Part shown: piece by piece, positions 9,318-18,313 of the stretch | How the letters are laid out: every line of letters begins with the position of its first letter | Numbering within the stretch: the stretch's first letter is position 1 | Assembly: GCA_017304945.1 (NCBI GenBank) | Contig: JAFKLG010000079.1 | Span: 1 to 60,396 of the forward strand | Length of the DNA stretch: 60,396 nt | DNA from: Rhodospirillales bacterium | Lineage (GTDB): Bacteria > Pseudomonadota > Alphaproteobacteria > Acetobacterales > Acetobacteraceae | Direction: 5' to 3' | Program-made: the position numbers and the translations under genes | Notes under the pieces: model-generated | Seen by the model: only the letters and a program-made list of their open reading frames with translations | Database searches by the model: none | What the model was told of the DNA's origin: nothing

Positions 9318-9827
9318 ATGAGTTCAAAGGCCGATCTGCAAGCCCTGCGCACCCGTCTCGAAACGGCCCTGGAGGCGCGGCAGCGGGATCTCGGCCCGGA
9401 TCATCCCGACCTCGCCTCCGACCTGCGGGAACTGGGGCGGGTGGCGCACGAGCTGGGCGACTTCCCCGACGCCCAGGCGCTGCTGCGCCGCGCCATGGCG
9501 CTGCACACCGAGGGGCTGGGCGCCGAACACCCGGAAACCGCGACCGACATCAACCATCTGGGGATGGTGCTGCACGATCTGGGCGATCTCGACGGCGCCC
9601 AGGCGGCGTTCGAGCGGGCGCTGGCGATCGACGAAACCGCGCTGGGCAAGAATCATCCGAGTGTCGGCCGCGACGCCAACAATCTGGGCGGCGTGCTGAA
9701 GGACATGGGCGATCGGCTCTCCGCCCGCGCCGCGCTGGAATGGTCGCTCGCCATCTACACCGCCGCGCTCGGCACCGATCACCCGACGACGAAGACGGTG
9801 GCGCGCAACCTCTCCCGGATCGTGTGA
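9318..9827 (+). CDS. Small tetratricopeptide-repeat protein (kinesin-light-chain type)
   Basis: A 169-residue protein made almost entirely of TPR_12-type repeats of about 42 residues. Each has a LGxDHPxxAxxxxxLGxxxxxLGDxxxAxxxxxRAL pattern (LGPDHPDLASDL, LGAEHPETATDINHLG, LGKNHPSVGRDANNLG, LGTDHPTTKTVARNL), so about three and a half hairpins are present. The start at ATG 9318 follows GATGAGGACTCC; the frame is open further upstream but without family similarity. No signal peptide or enzymatic domain. It probably serves as a protein-interaction scaffold; partner unknown. Confidence 0.85.
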   Translation: MSSKADLQALRTRLETALEARQRDLGPDHPDLASDLRELGRVAHELGDFPDAQALLRRAMALHTEGLGAEHPETATDINHLGMVLHDLGDLDGAQAAFERALAIDETALGKNHPSVGRDANNLGGVLKDMGDRLSARAALEWSLAIYTAALGTDHPTTKTVARNLSRIV

Positions 9828-9842
9828 CTGCGGTGTGAGTCT

Positions 9843-9928
9843 GGACGTTTCGGGATGCGGGTTGGACGTCCCGCGATGGCGGGTTGGACGTCCCGCGATG
9901 GCGGGTTGGACGTCCCGGGATGCAGGTT
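9843..9928. repeat. Tandem 21-22 bp repeat, four copies
   Basis: Starting 16 bp after the TPR gene stop, four imperfect units begin at 9843, 9864, 9886 and 9908 with the core GGACGTCCCGCGATG followed by GCGGGTT. The middle two units are identical; the outer ones differ by a few bases. Each unit contains the GACGTC palindrome. A fifth degenerate GGGACGTCC follows near 9937. Confidence 0.85.
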
Positions 9929-9986
9929 CGCATGTCGGGACGTCCGTCGTTTTCACGGCTTCGCCTCCAGCCGCGCCCTCCTGCAC

Positions 9987-10077
9987 CGTCATCCGCGGAC
10001 TTGATCCGCGGACCCCACCGGCACGAGGCTGCGTGCGCCGGCGGGCGGGATCCCCGGGTCGATGCCCGGGGATGACG
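9987..10077. repeat. Inverted pair of REP-like palindromes
   Basis: Two elements face each other: 9987-10015 (CGTCATCCGCGGA, CTTGA, TCCGCGGA) and, in reverse orientation, 10047-10077 (CGTCATCCCCGGG, then CCCGGGG on the complement). Each is internally palindromic and the pair can form one long hairpin. They share the CGTCAT-plus-palindrome design with elements at 31652, 41934 and 44115. They fill most of the 434-bp gap before hisG; no promoter could be assigned with confidence in the rest of the gap. Confidence 0.75.
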
Positions 10078-10261
10078 ATGAACGGGACAGGATGGTGGGG
10101 ATGACGACGAAGTGCCGAGGGCACCATCGAGGCGCCCGGGCATGACGACGGCGCCGTTGCCGCCCCCCGCCCCTCGCACGCAACCCTGCACCGCCGCACC
10201 GCCGCTTCCGGCCGGGGCGCGCGTGGTGTAGAGCCCCGCGCAGCATGGACCGGACCCGCGC

Positions 10262-10957
10262 ATGACCGCCCCCTTCCCGACCGCCGCCCTGGAGCCGGAG
10301 AGCGACGCGCCCCTGATCCTGGCGCTGCCGAAGGGGCGCATCCTCTCGGAATGCGGCCAGTTGCTGGCCCGCGCCGGCGTGAACCCGGCCCCCGACTACG
10401 CCGATGAGGACAGCCGCCGCCTGCGCTTTCCCACCGACGATCCCACCCTCGACGTGGTGCGGGTGCGCCCGTTCGACGTCGCCACCTTCGTCGCCTTCGG
10501 CGCGGCGCAGATCGGCATCTGCGGCGCCGACGTGCTGATGGAGTTCGACTACCCCGAGGTCTATGCCCCTCTCGACCTCGGGATCGGCCGCTGCCGCGTC
10601 TCCGTCGCCGAACCGAAGGCGACCGCCGACAGCGACGACCCGTCGCGCTGGTCGCGGGTGCGGGTGGCCACGAAGTATCCGAACATCGCACGGCGTCATT
10701 ACGCCAGCCGTGGCGTGCACGCCGACGTCGTGCACCTGAACGGCGCGATGGAACTCGCCCCCGGTCTCGGCCTCTCCCGGCTGATCGTCGACCTGGTGCA
10801 GACCGGCTCCACCCTGAAGGCAAACGGCCTGGTGGAGACGGAGGTGATCGCGCACGTCACCTCCCGCCTGATCGTCAACCGCACCGCGCTCAAGACCCAG
10901 CCGGAGGCGATCGGCGCCTGGATCGCCCGCTTCCGCACCGCTCTCGCGCACGCCTGA
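10262..10957 (+). CDS. hisG: ATP phosphoribosyltransferase, short form
   Basis: Catalyses the first step of histidine synthesis, joining ATP and PRPP. The 231-residue length and lack of the C-terminal regulatory domain identify the short HisG form, which needs the HisRS-like subunit HisZ for activity and feedback control; no hisZ is in this window. Visible signatures are LILALPKGRILSECGQLL at the N-terminus, RPFDVATFVAFGAAQIGICGADVLME, and the PRPP-binding DLVQTGSTLKANGLVE. hisD begins one base after the stop, so the two are co-transcribed. Confidence 0.97.
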   Translation: MTAPFPTAALEPESDAPLILALPKGRILSECGQLLARAGVNPAPDYADEDSRRLRFPTDDPTLDVVRVRPFDVATFVAFGAAQIGICGADVLMEFDYPEVYAPLDLGIGRCRVSVAEPKATADSDDPSRWSRVRVATKYPNIARRHYASRGVHADVVHLNGAMELAPGLGLSRLIVDLVQTGSTLKANGLVETEVIAHVTSRLIVNRTALKTQPEAIGAWIARFRTALAHA

Positions 10958-10958
10958 G

Positions 10959-12305
10959 ATGATCCGGCTTTCCACCGGCGACGCGGATTTCGCCGCGCGC
11001 TTCACCACTTTGCTCGATCAGGCGCGCGAGACCACCGAACGCGTGGATGAGGCGGTCGCCGCCATCATCGCCGACGTGCGCGCCCGCGGCGACGCCGCCC
11101 TGCTCGACTACACCGCGCGCTTCGACCGGCTGACGCTCACGCCCGCGACGCTGCGAGTCGAGCCGGCCGAGATCGACGCCGCCGTTGCCTCCATCCCCGC
11201 CGAACTCGCCGCTGCGCTCGACCTCGCGGCCCGCCGCATCGACGCCTTCCACCGCGCCCAGCTCCCCGCCGATCTCCGCATGACCGATGCCGACGGCCTC
11301 ACGCTCGGAATGCGATGGAATGCGCTGGATGCGGTGGGCCTCTATGTGCCGGGTGGCAAGGCGGCCTATCCGTCCTCGGTGCTGATGAACGCGCTGCCGG
11401 CGCGGGCGGCCGGGGTGGCGCGCATCGCCATGTGCGTGCCCACGCCAGATGGGGTGATGAACCCGCTGGTGCTGGCCGCTGCGCGGCGGGCCGGCGTCAC
11501 CGAGATCTACCGGATCGGCGGCGCCCAGGCGGTGGCGGCGCTTGCCTGGGGCACCGCGACCATCGCCCCGGTCGATCGCATCGTCGGTCCCGGCAACGCC
11601 TATGTCGCCGAGGCGAAACGCCAGGTGTTCGGCCGCGTGGGCATCGACAGCATCGCCGGTCCCTCCGAGGTCGTGGTGCTGGCCGACGCCGGCAACGACC
11701 CGCGGCGGGTGGCGGTGGACCTGCTCGCCCAGGCCGAACATGACGAGGCCGCCCAGGCCATCCTGATCACCGACGATGCCGGCTTCGCCGACGCCGTGGC
11801 CGCCGCCGTCGCGGCCGAACTGCCCACCCTCCCCCGCGCCGCCATCGCCGGTGCGAGCTGGGACGCCCATGGCGCCATCATCCTGGTGCGCGACTGGGAC
11901 GAGGCCGCGCGGCTGGTGGACCGGCTCGCGCCCGAACACCTCGAGCTGCTGCTGCCCGATCCCGCCGCGGTCTTCGCCAAGGTGCGGCATGCGGGCGCAG
12001 CCTTCCTGGGCGGGTTCTGCCCCGAGGCGGTCGGCGACTACGTGGCAGGTCCCAACCACGTGCTGCCGACCGGGCGCACCGCCCGATTCGCCTCCGGCCT
12101 GTCGGTGTTCGACTTCCTCAAGCGCACGACCTGGGTCGCCGCCGATGCCGACGCGCTGGCACGGGTCGGGCCGGCCGGGGTCGCGCTGGCCGAAGCGGAA
12201 GGGTTGCAGGCCCACGCACGCAGCATCGCCCTGCGGCTCGGACAGACGGGTGCGTCCCCCGCGGACGCGGCGCGCGACGACGCCGCCGGAGCGGCAACCA
12301 ACTGA
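10959..12305 (+). CDS. hisD: Histidinol dehydrogenase
   Basis: The 448-residue enzyme oxidises L-histidinol to L-histidine in two NAD-dependent steps using Zn. Landmarks are [23 protein letters not shown], the [16 protein letters not shown] signature, [11 protein letters not shown], the catalytic Glu-His pair in LAPEHLELL, and the C-terminal [23 protein letters not shown]. It is complete and follows hisG with a one-base gap. A hairpin overlaps its stop codon. Confidence 0.98.
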   Translation: MIRLSTGDADFAARFTTLLDQARETTERVDEAVAAIIADVRARGDAALLDYTARFDRLTLTPATLRVEPAEIDAAVASIPAELAAALDLAARRIDAFHRAQLPADLRMTDADGLTLGMRWNALDAVGLYVPGGKAAYPSSVLMNALPARAAGVARIAMCVPTPDGVMNPLVLAAARRAGVTEIYRIGGAQAVAALAWGTATIAPVDRIVGPGNAYVAEAKRQVFGRVGIDSIAGPSEVVVLADAGNDPRRVAVDLLAQAEHDEAAQAILITDDAGFADAVAAAVAAELPTLPRAAIAGASWDAHGAIILVRDWDEAARLVDRLAPEHLELLLPDPAAVFAKVRHAGAAFLGGFCPEAVGDYVAGPNHVLPTGRTARFASGLSVFDFLKRTTWVAADADALARVGPAGVALAEAEGLQAHARSIALRLGQTGASPADAARDDAAGAATN

Positions 12306-12322
12306 GTGCGGCTGCCGCACTC
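12304..12322 (+). terminator. Hairpin at the end of hisD
   Basis: GAGTGCGG and CCGCACTC form a perfect 8-bp stem with a CTG loop, overlapping the hisD stop. No T-run follows, so it may only weaken read-through into infA. A second, imperfect inverted repeat (CCGCGAACAT / ATGTTCCGCGG, 12339-12360, one bulged base) lies between it and infA. Confidence 0.45.
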
Positions 12323-12385
12323 AACTTGACCTTGACAGCCGCGAACATCATGTTCCGCGGCGCATCAACAATGTGACGAGGGCTG

Positions 12386-12604
12386 ATGTCGAAAGAAGAC
12401 ATGATCGAGTTCAGCGGTACGGTGGTGGAACTGCTGCCGAACGCAATGTTCCGGGTGAAGCTCGACAACGAGCATTCGATCCTGGCGCATACCAGCGGCA
12501 AGATGCGCAAGAACCGCATCCGCGTGCTGGCCGGCGATCGGGTGAACGTCGAGATGACCCCCTACGACCTGACCAAGGGCCGAATCACCTTTCGGTTCAA
12601 GTGA
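12386..12604 (+). CDS. infA: Translation initiation factor IF-1
   Basis: A 72-residue single OB-fold protein, the standard IF-1 length, with the hallmark [20 protein letters not shown] start, [32 protein letters not shown] core and the RITFRFK end. It occupies the A site of the 30S subunit and helps IF-2 and IF-3 at initiation. GAGGG lies at the right distance before ATG 12386. The 80 bp before it contain two overlapping TTGAC hexamers but no convincing -10. It sits between hisD and maf, an order I associate with related alphaproteobacteria. Confidence 0.99.
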   Translation: MSKEDMIEFSGTVVELLPNAMFRVKLDNEHSILAHTSGKMRKNRIRVLAGDRVNVEMTPYDLTKGRITFRFK

Positions 12605-12730
12605 TCTGCGCGACCGGCCCCTGCGCGACCGGTGGGGGTGCCCTGCGTGGCCGCCACGACTGAGCGGACCCGCCCCGAGGACCCTTCGCGCCGTCCTGAT
12701 CCCGGACGTGACCGTCCGACCCCGACCAAG

Positions 12731-13306
12731 ATGCCGCCAGCCCCGCTGATCCTCGCCTCGGCCAGTCCGCGGCGCCTCGATCTGCTGGCCCAGATCGGCC
12801 TGACCCCCGACCGGGTGATCGCCCCCGATATCGACGAGACCCCGCTGCGTGGGGAGCTGCCGCGCCTGCATGCGCAGCGGCTGGCCCGCGCCAAGGCCGC
12901 CGCCATCGCGGTGCCGGAGGCCTTCGTGCTGGCCGCCGACACGGTGGTGGGCGCCGGCCGGCGGATCCTGCCCAAGGCGACCACCGAGGCGGAGGCACGC
13001 ACGTGCCTCGCTCTGCTGTCCGGCCGCCGCCACCGCGTGACCACGGCGGTGGTGCTGCGGCGTCCGGATGGTGGCGCGACCGAACGGGTGGTGGAGAGCA
13101 TCGTCACCTTCGCGCGCCTGACCCCGGCGCAGCTCGACGCCTATGTCGCCAGCGGCGAATGGGCGGGCAAGGCCGGCGGCTACGCGATCCAGGGCCGCGC
13201 CGCCGCCTTCATCCGCTTCCTCTCCGGCAGCCACTCCAACGTGGTCGGCCTGCCGTTGTACGAGACGGCGCAGTTGCTGCGCGGGGCCGGCTGGACGCTG
13301 CCGTGA
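12731..13306 (+). CDS. maf: Maf family nucleoside triphosphate pyrophosphatase
   Basis: A 191-residue Maf protein, hydrolysing non-canonical or pyrimidine NTPs to the monophosphate; older literature calls it a septum-formation inhibitor. The N-terminal signature is LILASASPRRLDLLAQIGL, with DETPLRGELPRLHAQRLARAKA, VLAADTVV and the KAGGYAIQGRAAAFI segment. The frame is open upstream to 12632, but ATG 12731 directly precedes the conserved first strand. Its stop overlaps the GTG start of the next gene, so the two are translationally coupled. Confidence 0.95.
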   Translation: MPPAPLILASASPRRLDLLAQIGLTPDRVIAPDIDETPLRGELPRLHAQRLARAKAAAIAVPEAFVLAADTVVGAGRRILPKATTEAEARTCLALLSGRRHRVTTAVVLRRPDGGATERVVESIVTFARLTPAQLDAYVASGEWAGKAGGYAIQGRAAAFIRFLSGSHSNVVGLPLYETAQLLRGAGWTLP

Positions 13307-14430
13307 GCCTGAGCCTGCGCGTCGCCTGCAGCCCGGGAGAGCGGCGGGTCGCCCTGCTGGAGGGCGAGATATTGCTCGACTACGCGCTCGAGCGCCCGAG
13401 CGCCCCGGATGGGGTGGGGGATTTGCATCGAGGGCGGATTGCGGCGGTGGTGCCGGCGATGGCGGGTGCCTTCGTGGCGCTCGAGGGCGGGATCCAGGGC
13501 TTCCTGCCCGATTCCGAGGGGGCACGCGGCCGCGCCGAAGGCGAGACGGTCGGGGTGCGCGTCACCCGCGCGGCACAGGGCGGCAAGGGTCCGCGCCTGA
13601 CCGCCCGCCTCGACGATGCAAATGCCGCCCGCGTGGGTAGCGGCGCGCCCGCTCTGCTCACGCGCGGCCCCGATGCGGTGGTCCGGCTGGCCACCCGCCA
13701 CCCCACGGCGGAAATCCTGGTGGACGATGCCGCCGTCCTCGCCGGGTTGCGGCGGGACCCGGCGCTGGCCGCGCGCAGCCGCGCCGTGCCGCGTGCCTTC
13801 GATGCGGATCTCGAGGCCACCGTGGAGGCGCTGGGGGAGGCGGAGGTCGCGCTGCCCTCGGGCGGGCGCCTGTCCATCCATCCGACCCCGGCCCTGGTCG
13901 CGATCGACGTGGATGCCGGCAGCGGCATTGCCGCGCGTGACGGCAAGACCGCGCAGCATGTCGCGCTGAACCGCGCCGTGCTGCCGCCCCTCGCCGCCCA
14001 GATCCGGCTGCGCAACCTCTCCGGCGCGATTCTGGTCGACCTCGCCGGCCTCTCCGCCAAGCGGCGCGCCGCGTTTGCCGGGGCGCTGACCGAGGCGCTC
14101 GCCGCGGACCCGCTGCGCCCCCGCCTGCTGGGCTTCACCGCCCTCGGCCTCGCCGAGATCGTGCGGCCACGCATCCACCCGCCGCTGCACGAGTTGCTGG
14201 CCGGTCCCCACGCCGCCGGGCTGCGGGCGCTGCGCATGATCGCCGCGGAGATCCCGGCCGATCCGCGCCGCCTACCCGCGCTGCGCGCCGCCCCTGCGGT
14301 CGTGACCGCGTTGCAGCAGGACAGCGTGGCGTTGGAGGAAATGGCGCATCGCGCTGGACGGCGGTTGACCCTGCGGTCGGACCCGTCACTTCCTGCCACT
14401 GCCTGGATCCTGGAGGCCGATCATGGCTGA
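13303..14430 (+). CDS. rng: Ribonuclease E/G family protein, short form
   Basis: A 375-residue RNase E/G-like endonuclease starting at GTG 13303, inside the maf stop (GTGA). It has an S1-like segment (GDLHRGRIAAVVPAMAGAFVALEGGIQGFLPDSE), a truncated 5'-sensor/RNase H-like region, and a DNase I-like catalytic part with the two expected Mg-binding aspartates in VAIDVDAGSG and ILVDLAGL. It is clearly shorter than classical RNase G (about 490) and lacks the CPxCxG zinc-link that joins protomers in RNase E. The next gene, yacG, supplies a four-cysteine zinc domain and overlaps by eight bases. Confidence 0.88.
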   Translation: MSLSLRVACSPGERRVALLEGEILLDYALERPSAPDGVGDLHRGRIAAVVPAMAGAFVALEGGIQGFLPDSEGARGRAEGETVGVRVTRAAQGGKGPRLTARLDDANAARVGSGAPALLTRGPDAVVRLATRHPTAEILVDDAAVLAGLRRDPALAARSRAVPRAFDADLEATVEALGEAEVALPSGGRLSIHPTPALVAIDVDAGSGIAARDGKTAQHVALNRAVLPPLAAQIRLRNLSGAILVDLAGLSAKRRAAFAGALTEALAADPLRPRLLGFTALGLAEIVRPRIHPPLHELLAGPHAAGLRALRMIAAEIPADPRRLPALRAAPAVVTALQQDSVALEEMAHRAGRRLTLRSDPSLPATAWILEADHG

Positions 14431-14614
14431 ACCCCGGACACCACCCGGCCGCCCCGCGCGCTGCCCGATCTGCGGCAAGCCGGTGCACCCGTCGCATCGC
14501 CCGTTCTGCAGTCCGCGCTGCGCCGAGGTCGATCTCGGCCGCTGGCTCACCGGCCAGTATCGCGTCCCCGGCCCGCCGGCAGAGCTGGAGGATGATCCAC
14601 CCCCGTCGGAATGA
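14423..14614 (+). CDS. yacG: DNA gyrase inhibitor YacG, zinc-binding
   Basis: A 63-residue protein with four cysteines in the YacG spacing: CPIC near residue 14 and CSPRC near residue 29. The E. coli homologue binds Zn and GyrB and inhibits gyrase. Its ATG lies inside the end of the RNase E/G gene, so it is translationally coupled to it; the pairing rng-yacG is frequent in alphaproteobacteria. The C-terminal tail is acidic and Pro-rich (DDPPPSE). Complete. Confidence 0.93.
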   Translation: MAEPRTPPGRPARCPICGKPVHPSHRPFCSPRCAEVDLGRWLTGQYRVPGPPAELEDDPPPSE

Positions 14615-14689
14615 GGCGAAAACCTCGCCGGGTGGGTTGATCGGTGCGTCGGCATGGGCTATCTCCCGCGCCTCCAACGCGCCTGAGAT

Positions 14690-14765
14690 GCCCAGGTAGC
14701 TCAGTTGGTAGAGCATGCGACTGAAAATCGCAGTGTCGGTGGTTCGATTCCGCCCCTGGGCACCA
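14690..14765 (+). tRNA. tRNA-Phe (anticodon GAA)
   Basis: A 76-nt cloverleaf with acceptor GCCCAGG/CCTGGGC, D-arm GCTC-AGTTGGTA-GAGC, anticodon stem TGCGA/TCGCA around CTGAAAA (GAA), a short variable loop GTGTC, and T-arm GGTGG-TTCGATT-CCGCC. Discriminator A is followed by an encoded CCA (14763-14765). It is downstream of yacG in the same orientation. Confidence 0.98.
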
Positions 14766-14771
14766 TCTCCT

Positions 14772-14797
14772 CCCCGCCCCCGCCCCCGCCCCCGCCC
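14772..14797 (-). other. Potential G-quadruplex tract
   Basis: The plus strand has five C-runs (4, 5, 5, 5 and 3 bases) separated by single G's, so the minus strand has five G-runs with one-base loops. It lies just 3' of the metalloprotease stop codon on that strand and seven bases beyond the tRNA-Phe 3' end. Confidence 0.7.
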
Positions 14798-14803
14798 GAC
14801 CCG

Positions 14804-16417
14804 CTATGGATCGATCACCGGCACCCGGTGCGGCGTCGCGTCGACGCGGTCGGTGAAGATGCTGTGGATGTGGGTGCCCTGATCCGACAGCGCCGTCACC
14901 CACAGCGACTGGTCGTTCATCGCGCCTCGCATCGCCACCACGAGCTTGCCGTTCAGCAGGGCGATTCCCGGCCCCGCATTGCTGGAGAGGCGCGGGATCG
15001 AGACCTGGCCTGACCACCCGTCGGTGCGCAGCGGGGCCGCCCAGCAATTGAAGTCGCCTGGGATGCCCTTCCACACCATCATCAGCTCCCCGTTCCAGGC
15101 CGCGACGGCGGGGCCTTCGCTCGTGCCGACCTCGAGATCGGCGGCAGAAACACCGCTGCCATCCACGTTCGGGTATCCGACCTTCTGCTGCGGCGACCAC
15201 GCGGCGCCATTGAACGTGGCGGTCCAGATGTTGCGGTCGTCGCCGGCGCCCTTCCAGACCATCCGCAGCTTGTCACCATCCTGCACGAGCGCCGGTCCGT
15301 GCGAGCTCGCCACGCCCGGGACGAGCTGCTGCGGTGTCCAGGTCCTGCCGTCGAAGCGCGACCACCACAGGCTCTGGTCGGCGTCCATCCCGCGCCATGC
15401 GGCGATCAGCGACGCAGCGGTTGGGCCGAACGCGATCAGCGCCGGCCGGTGCGCCGACCAGCCGACCGGGGCGGCTGCGCCGCGCCACCCTGCGCCGCCC
15501 GGGTTGATCGCGAAGTGCAGCGCCTGGTCATCGCCGGGGCCGCGATACAGCATCGCAAGGTTCTCGCGATCATACGCGCACAAGGCCGGCCCGTGCGCCG
15601 AGCGGGCGAAGCCGATCGACTCCTGGGGCGACCAGGTGATGCCGTCCGACGAGGACGCGTACCAGAGACCCTCGTCCCCCGTCACACCCTTCCATGCCAT
15701 GTGCAGCGTGTAGGTCGAGCTGGTGAAGTTGGCGAACCAGGTGGTGGCCAGTGCAGGCCCATCGGACGAGGCACGATCCGGCAACTGGACGGGCTCCCTC
15801 CAGCCGTAGAGCAGCTTGATCGCGCGGAGCGTCTCGGCATCCAGCGGATTGAGACCCGAAAGCGTGGGCACCGTATGGTTCATGGTGGATGCCGCCGCGT
15901 CCGAATGGGCGAGGCCGAGCCCGTGGCCAACTTCGTGGAGCAGGACGTCGTGAAGGACTCTGCGGGTCCAGCTCCTGACCGAACTCAGCGCGACGTTGCC
16001 GGGGAAGGAGCCGGCACCGTCCCAGTTGTCGGTGACCGCCCCGAAATGCGGGTTCAGCGAACTGTCCCCGAACTGGACATGGATGTCGCCCGAGCTGCCG
16101 GCAGGGGCCTTGCTGAAGCGGAAGAACCCTGGGACCGCGGCCTGCCAGGTCTTCATGACGGTGTCCATGATGCCTGCGATCTCGCCGGACACGTCGGCCG
16201 GTACCGGGGATTCGCCGTTCAGGTTGGCTCCCGTGGTGTCGATGCTGTAGGTCAGGTTGCCGTGGTCGAACCGGTTGCCGGGTGCGCCGAAGCGGCGGAC
16301 CATCAATCCGCCGGGGTGGTCCGGTACGCCGCAGATGCCGATCGCCGGCGCCCAAGCGGTGGCACGGATGTGTGGCTCGAGCTCCACGCGATCGCCGAAA
16401 TGCCCATGTCCCGACAT
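14804..16417 (-). CDS. Matrixin-like zinc metalloprotease with six-repeat C-terminal domain
   Basis: A 537-residue protein. Residues about 40-210 are a matrixin (M10-like) catalytic domain with the full zinc motif HEVGHGLGLAHSD (His161, Glu162, His165, His171) and a Met-turn at Met179, preceded by the DIHVQFGD strand. From about residue 214 there are six repeats of about 45-50 residues with the pattern GPAL...WKG...D..LW.A....W.PQ, suggesting a beta-propeller or sialidase-like lectin domain. No signal peptide or propeptide cysteine switch is visible; secretion, if any, would need a non-classical route. It is isolated between tRNA-Phe and a divergent acyl-CoA synthetase, consistent with acquisition next to a tRNA. 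Confidence 0.88.
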   Translation of the reverse strand: MSGHGHFGDRVELEPHIRATAWAPAIGICGVPDHPGGLMVRRFGAPGNRFDHGNLTYSIDTTGANLNGESPVPADVSGEIAGIMDTVMKTWQAAVPGFFRFSKAPAGSSGDIHVQFGDSSLNPHFGAVTDNWDGAGSFPGNVALSSVRSWTRRVLHDVLLHEVGHGLGLAHSDAAASTMNHTVPTLSGLNPLDAETLRAIKLLYGWREPVQLPDRASSDGPALATTWFANFTSSTYTLHMAWKGVTGDEGLWYASSSDGITWSPQESIGFARSAHGPALCAYDRENLAMLYRGPGDDQALHFAINPGGAGWRGAAAPVGWSAHRPALIAFGPTAASLIAAWRGMDADQSLWWSRFDGRTWTPQQLVPGVASSHGPALVQDGDKLRMVWKGAGDDRNIWTATFNGAAWSPQQKVGYPNVDGSGVSAADLEVGTSEGPAVAAWNGELMMVWKGIPGDFNCWAAPLRTDGWSGQVSIPRLSSNAGPGIALLNGKLVVAMRGAMNDQSLWVTALSDQGTHIHSIFTDRVDATPHRVPVIDP

Positions 16418-16618
16418 GACGTGTCCCCGGTGTTCTGTGTTGTTGCCGTCAGTCTAGGAAGTGGATCGGCAACGTTCGCACGACACACGTCCTTGTGAAT
16501 CGGGCGACCTGACGACGGGGCAACCGGTGCGCGATGCGGCGCACACGGCAGCGGCCTGGTTGAACGGAGCCCGGCGGCCCGGGCATGATGGGCGCAACGA
16601 CCAATCAGGGAGGCCGTC

Positions 16619-18313
16619 ATGTCCGCTGCGCCGCTCAGCTACGTCCATGGCGCCAGCGAGATTCCCCTCCTCGGGGAAACCGTGGGCGAGAACTTCGCGC
16701 GCACCGTCGCGCGGTTCGGCGATCGGCTGGGCCTCGTCGTGCGGCAGCAGGGCATCCGCTGGACCTATCGCGAGCTGGCCGAGAAGGTGGATGCCTTCGC
16801 CGCCGGCCTGCTGGCCCTCGGGCTGCGCCCCGGCGACCGGGTCGGCATCTGGTCCCCGAACAACGCCGAATGGGTGGTGACGCAGTTCGCCACCGCCGCG
16901 GCCGGCCTCGTGCTGGTCAACATCAACCCGGCCTATCGGCTGCACGAGCTCGACTACGCGCTCAACAAGGTCGGCTGCCGCGCGCTGATCACCGCGACAC
17001 GGTTCAAGACGTCCGACTATGTCGGGATGGTCAATACGCTCGCGCCGGAACTGCGCACCTCGGAGGCCGGACGGCTGCGGGCCGCCAAGCTGCCGGCGCT
17101 GGAGATGGTGATCCAGATCGGGCCGGAGACCGTGCCGGGCGCGATCGCCTTCGACGCGGTGCATGCCATGGGCGGCGACGCGCAGCGGGCGGAACTCGCC
17201 GCCCTGCGCACCACGCTGCAGTTCGACGACCCGATCAACATCCAGTTCACCTCCGGCACCACCGGCGCGCCGAAAGGCGCCACGCTGACCCACCACAACA
17301 TCCTGAACAACGGGTTCTTCATCGGCGAGGCGATGAAGCTCACCGAACAGGACCGGCTGTGCATTCCGGTGCCGCTCTACCACTGCTTCGGCATGGTGCT
17401 GGGCAACCTCGCCTGCACGACCCATGGCACGGCGATGATCTACCCCGGCGAGGGGTTCGACCCGCTGGCGACGCTCAGCACCGTGGCGGAGGAGCGCTGC
17501 ACCGGCCTGCATGGCGTGCCCACCATGTTCATCGCGCAGCTCGAACACCCGGAGTTCGGCCGCTTCGACCTGTCCTCGCTGCGCACGGGCATCATGGCCG
17601 GCGCCCCCTGCCCGATCGAGATCATGCGCCGCGCCATGGCGCAGATGCACCTGACCGAGATCACCATCGCCTACGGCATGACGGAAACGAGCCCGGTCAG
17701 CACCCAGACCACGACGGACGACCCGGTGGAGCGGCGCGTCAGCACGGTCGGGCGTGTGCACCCGCATATCGAGGTCAAGATCGTCGACGGCGAAGGCCGG
17801 ATCGTGCCGCGCGGCGTCCCGGGCGAATTGTGCACCCGCGGCTACTCGGTGATGCGGGGCTACTGGGGCGAACCGGCACTGACCGCCGACGCGATCGACG
17901 CCGCGCGCTGGATGCACACCGGCGACCTCGCGACCATGGACACCGAGGGCTATTGCCGGATCGTCGGCCGGATCAAGGACATGGTGATCCGCGGCGGCGA
18001 GAACATCTATCCGCGCGAGATCGAGGAGTTCCTCTACGGCCATCCCGCCATCCAGGAGGTCCAGGTCTTCGGGGTGCCCGACGAGAAGTTCGGCGAGGAA
18101 CTCTGCGCCTGGATCAAGCTGCGCGCCGGCGAGAGCCTGACGGAGGACGGCGTGCGCAGCTTCTGCAAGGACCAGATCGCCCACTACAAGGTGCCGCGCC
18201 ACATCCGCTTCGTGGACGACTTCCCGATGACCGTCACCGGCAAGATGCAGAAGTTCATCATGCGCGCCGAAATGCAGCGGCAGCTCGGCGTGCGCGAGGC
18301 GGAGACGGCCTGA
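16619..18313 (+). CDS. AMP-dependent acyl-CoA synthetase
   Basis: A 564-residue ANL-superfamily enzyme that activates a fatty or aryl acid to acyl-AMP and then acyl-CoA. Motifs: [18 protein letters not shown] (P-loop), [37 protein letters not shown] split around the hinge Asp, [15 protein letters not shown], and the catalytic Lys in [16 protein letters not shown] Shine-Dalgarno precedes ATG 16619. Overall it resembles the medium/long-chain FadD-like group used for fatty acid or branched acid catabolism. Monocistronic or upstream of pgsA (127 bp gap). Confidence 0.94.
   Translation: MSAAPLSYVHGASEIPLLGETVGENFARTVARFGDRLGLVVRQQGIRWTYRELAEKVDAFAAGLLALGLRPGDRVGIWSPNNAEWVVTQFATAAAGLVLVNINPAYRLHELDYALNKVGCRALITATRFKTSDYVGMVNTLAPELRTSEAGRLRAAKLPALEMVIQIGPETVPGAIAFDAVHAMGGDAQRAELAALRTTLQFDDPINIQFTSGTTGAPKGATLTHHNILNNGFFIGEAMKLTEQDRLCIPVPLYHCFGMVLGNLACTTHGTAMIYPGEGFDPLATLSTVAEERCTGLHGVPTMFIAQLEHPEFGRFDLSSLRTGIMAGAPCPIEIMRRAMAQMHLTEITIAYGMTETSPVSTQTTTDDPVERRVSTVGRVHPHIEVKIVDGEGRIVPRGVPGELCTRGYSVMRGYWGEPALTADAIDAARWMHTGDLATMDTEGYCRIVGRIKDMVIRGGENIYPREIEEFLYGHPAIQEVQVFGVPDEKFGEELCAWIKLRAGESLTEDGVRSFCKDQIAHYKVPRHIRFVDDFPMTVTGKMQKFIMRAEMQRQLGVREAETA

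Noticed and set aside
12326..12360. Promoter for infA from overlapping TTGACC/TTGACA hexamers
   Set aside because: No -10 hexamer of acceptable quality at 16-18 bp; I note the hexamers but do not call a promoter.
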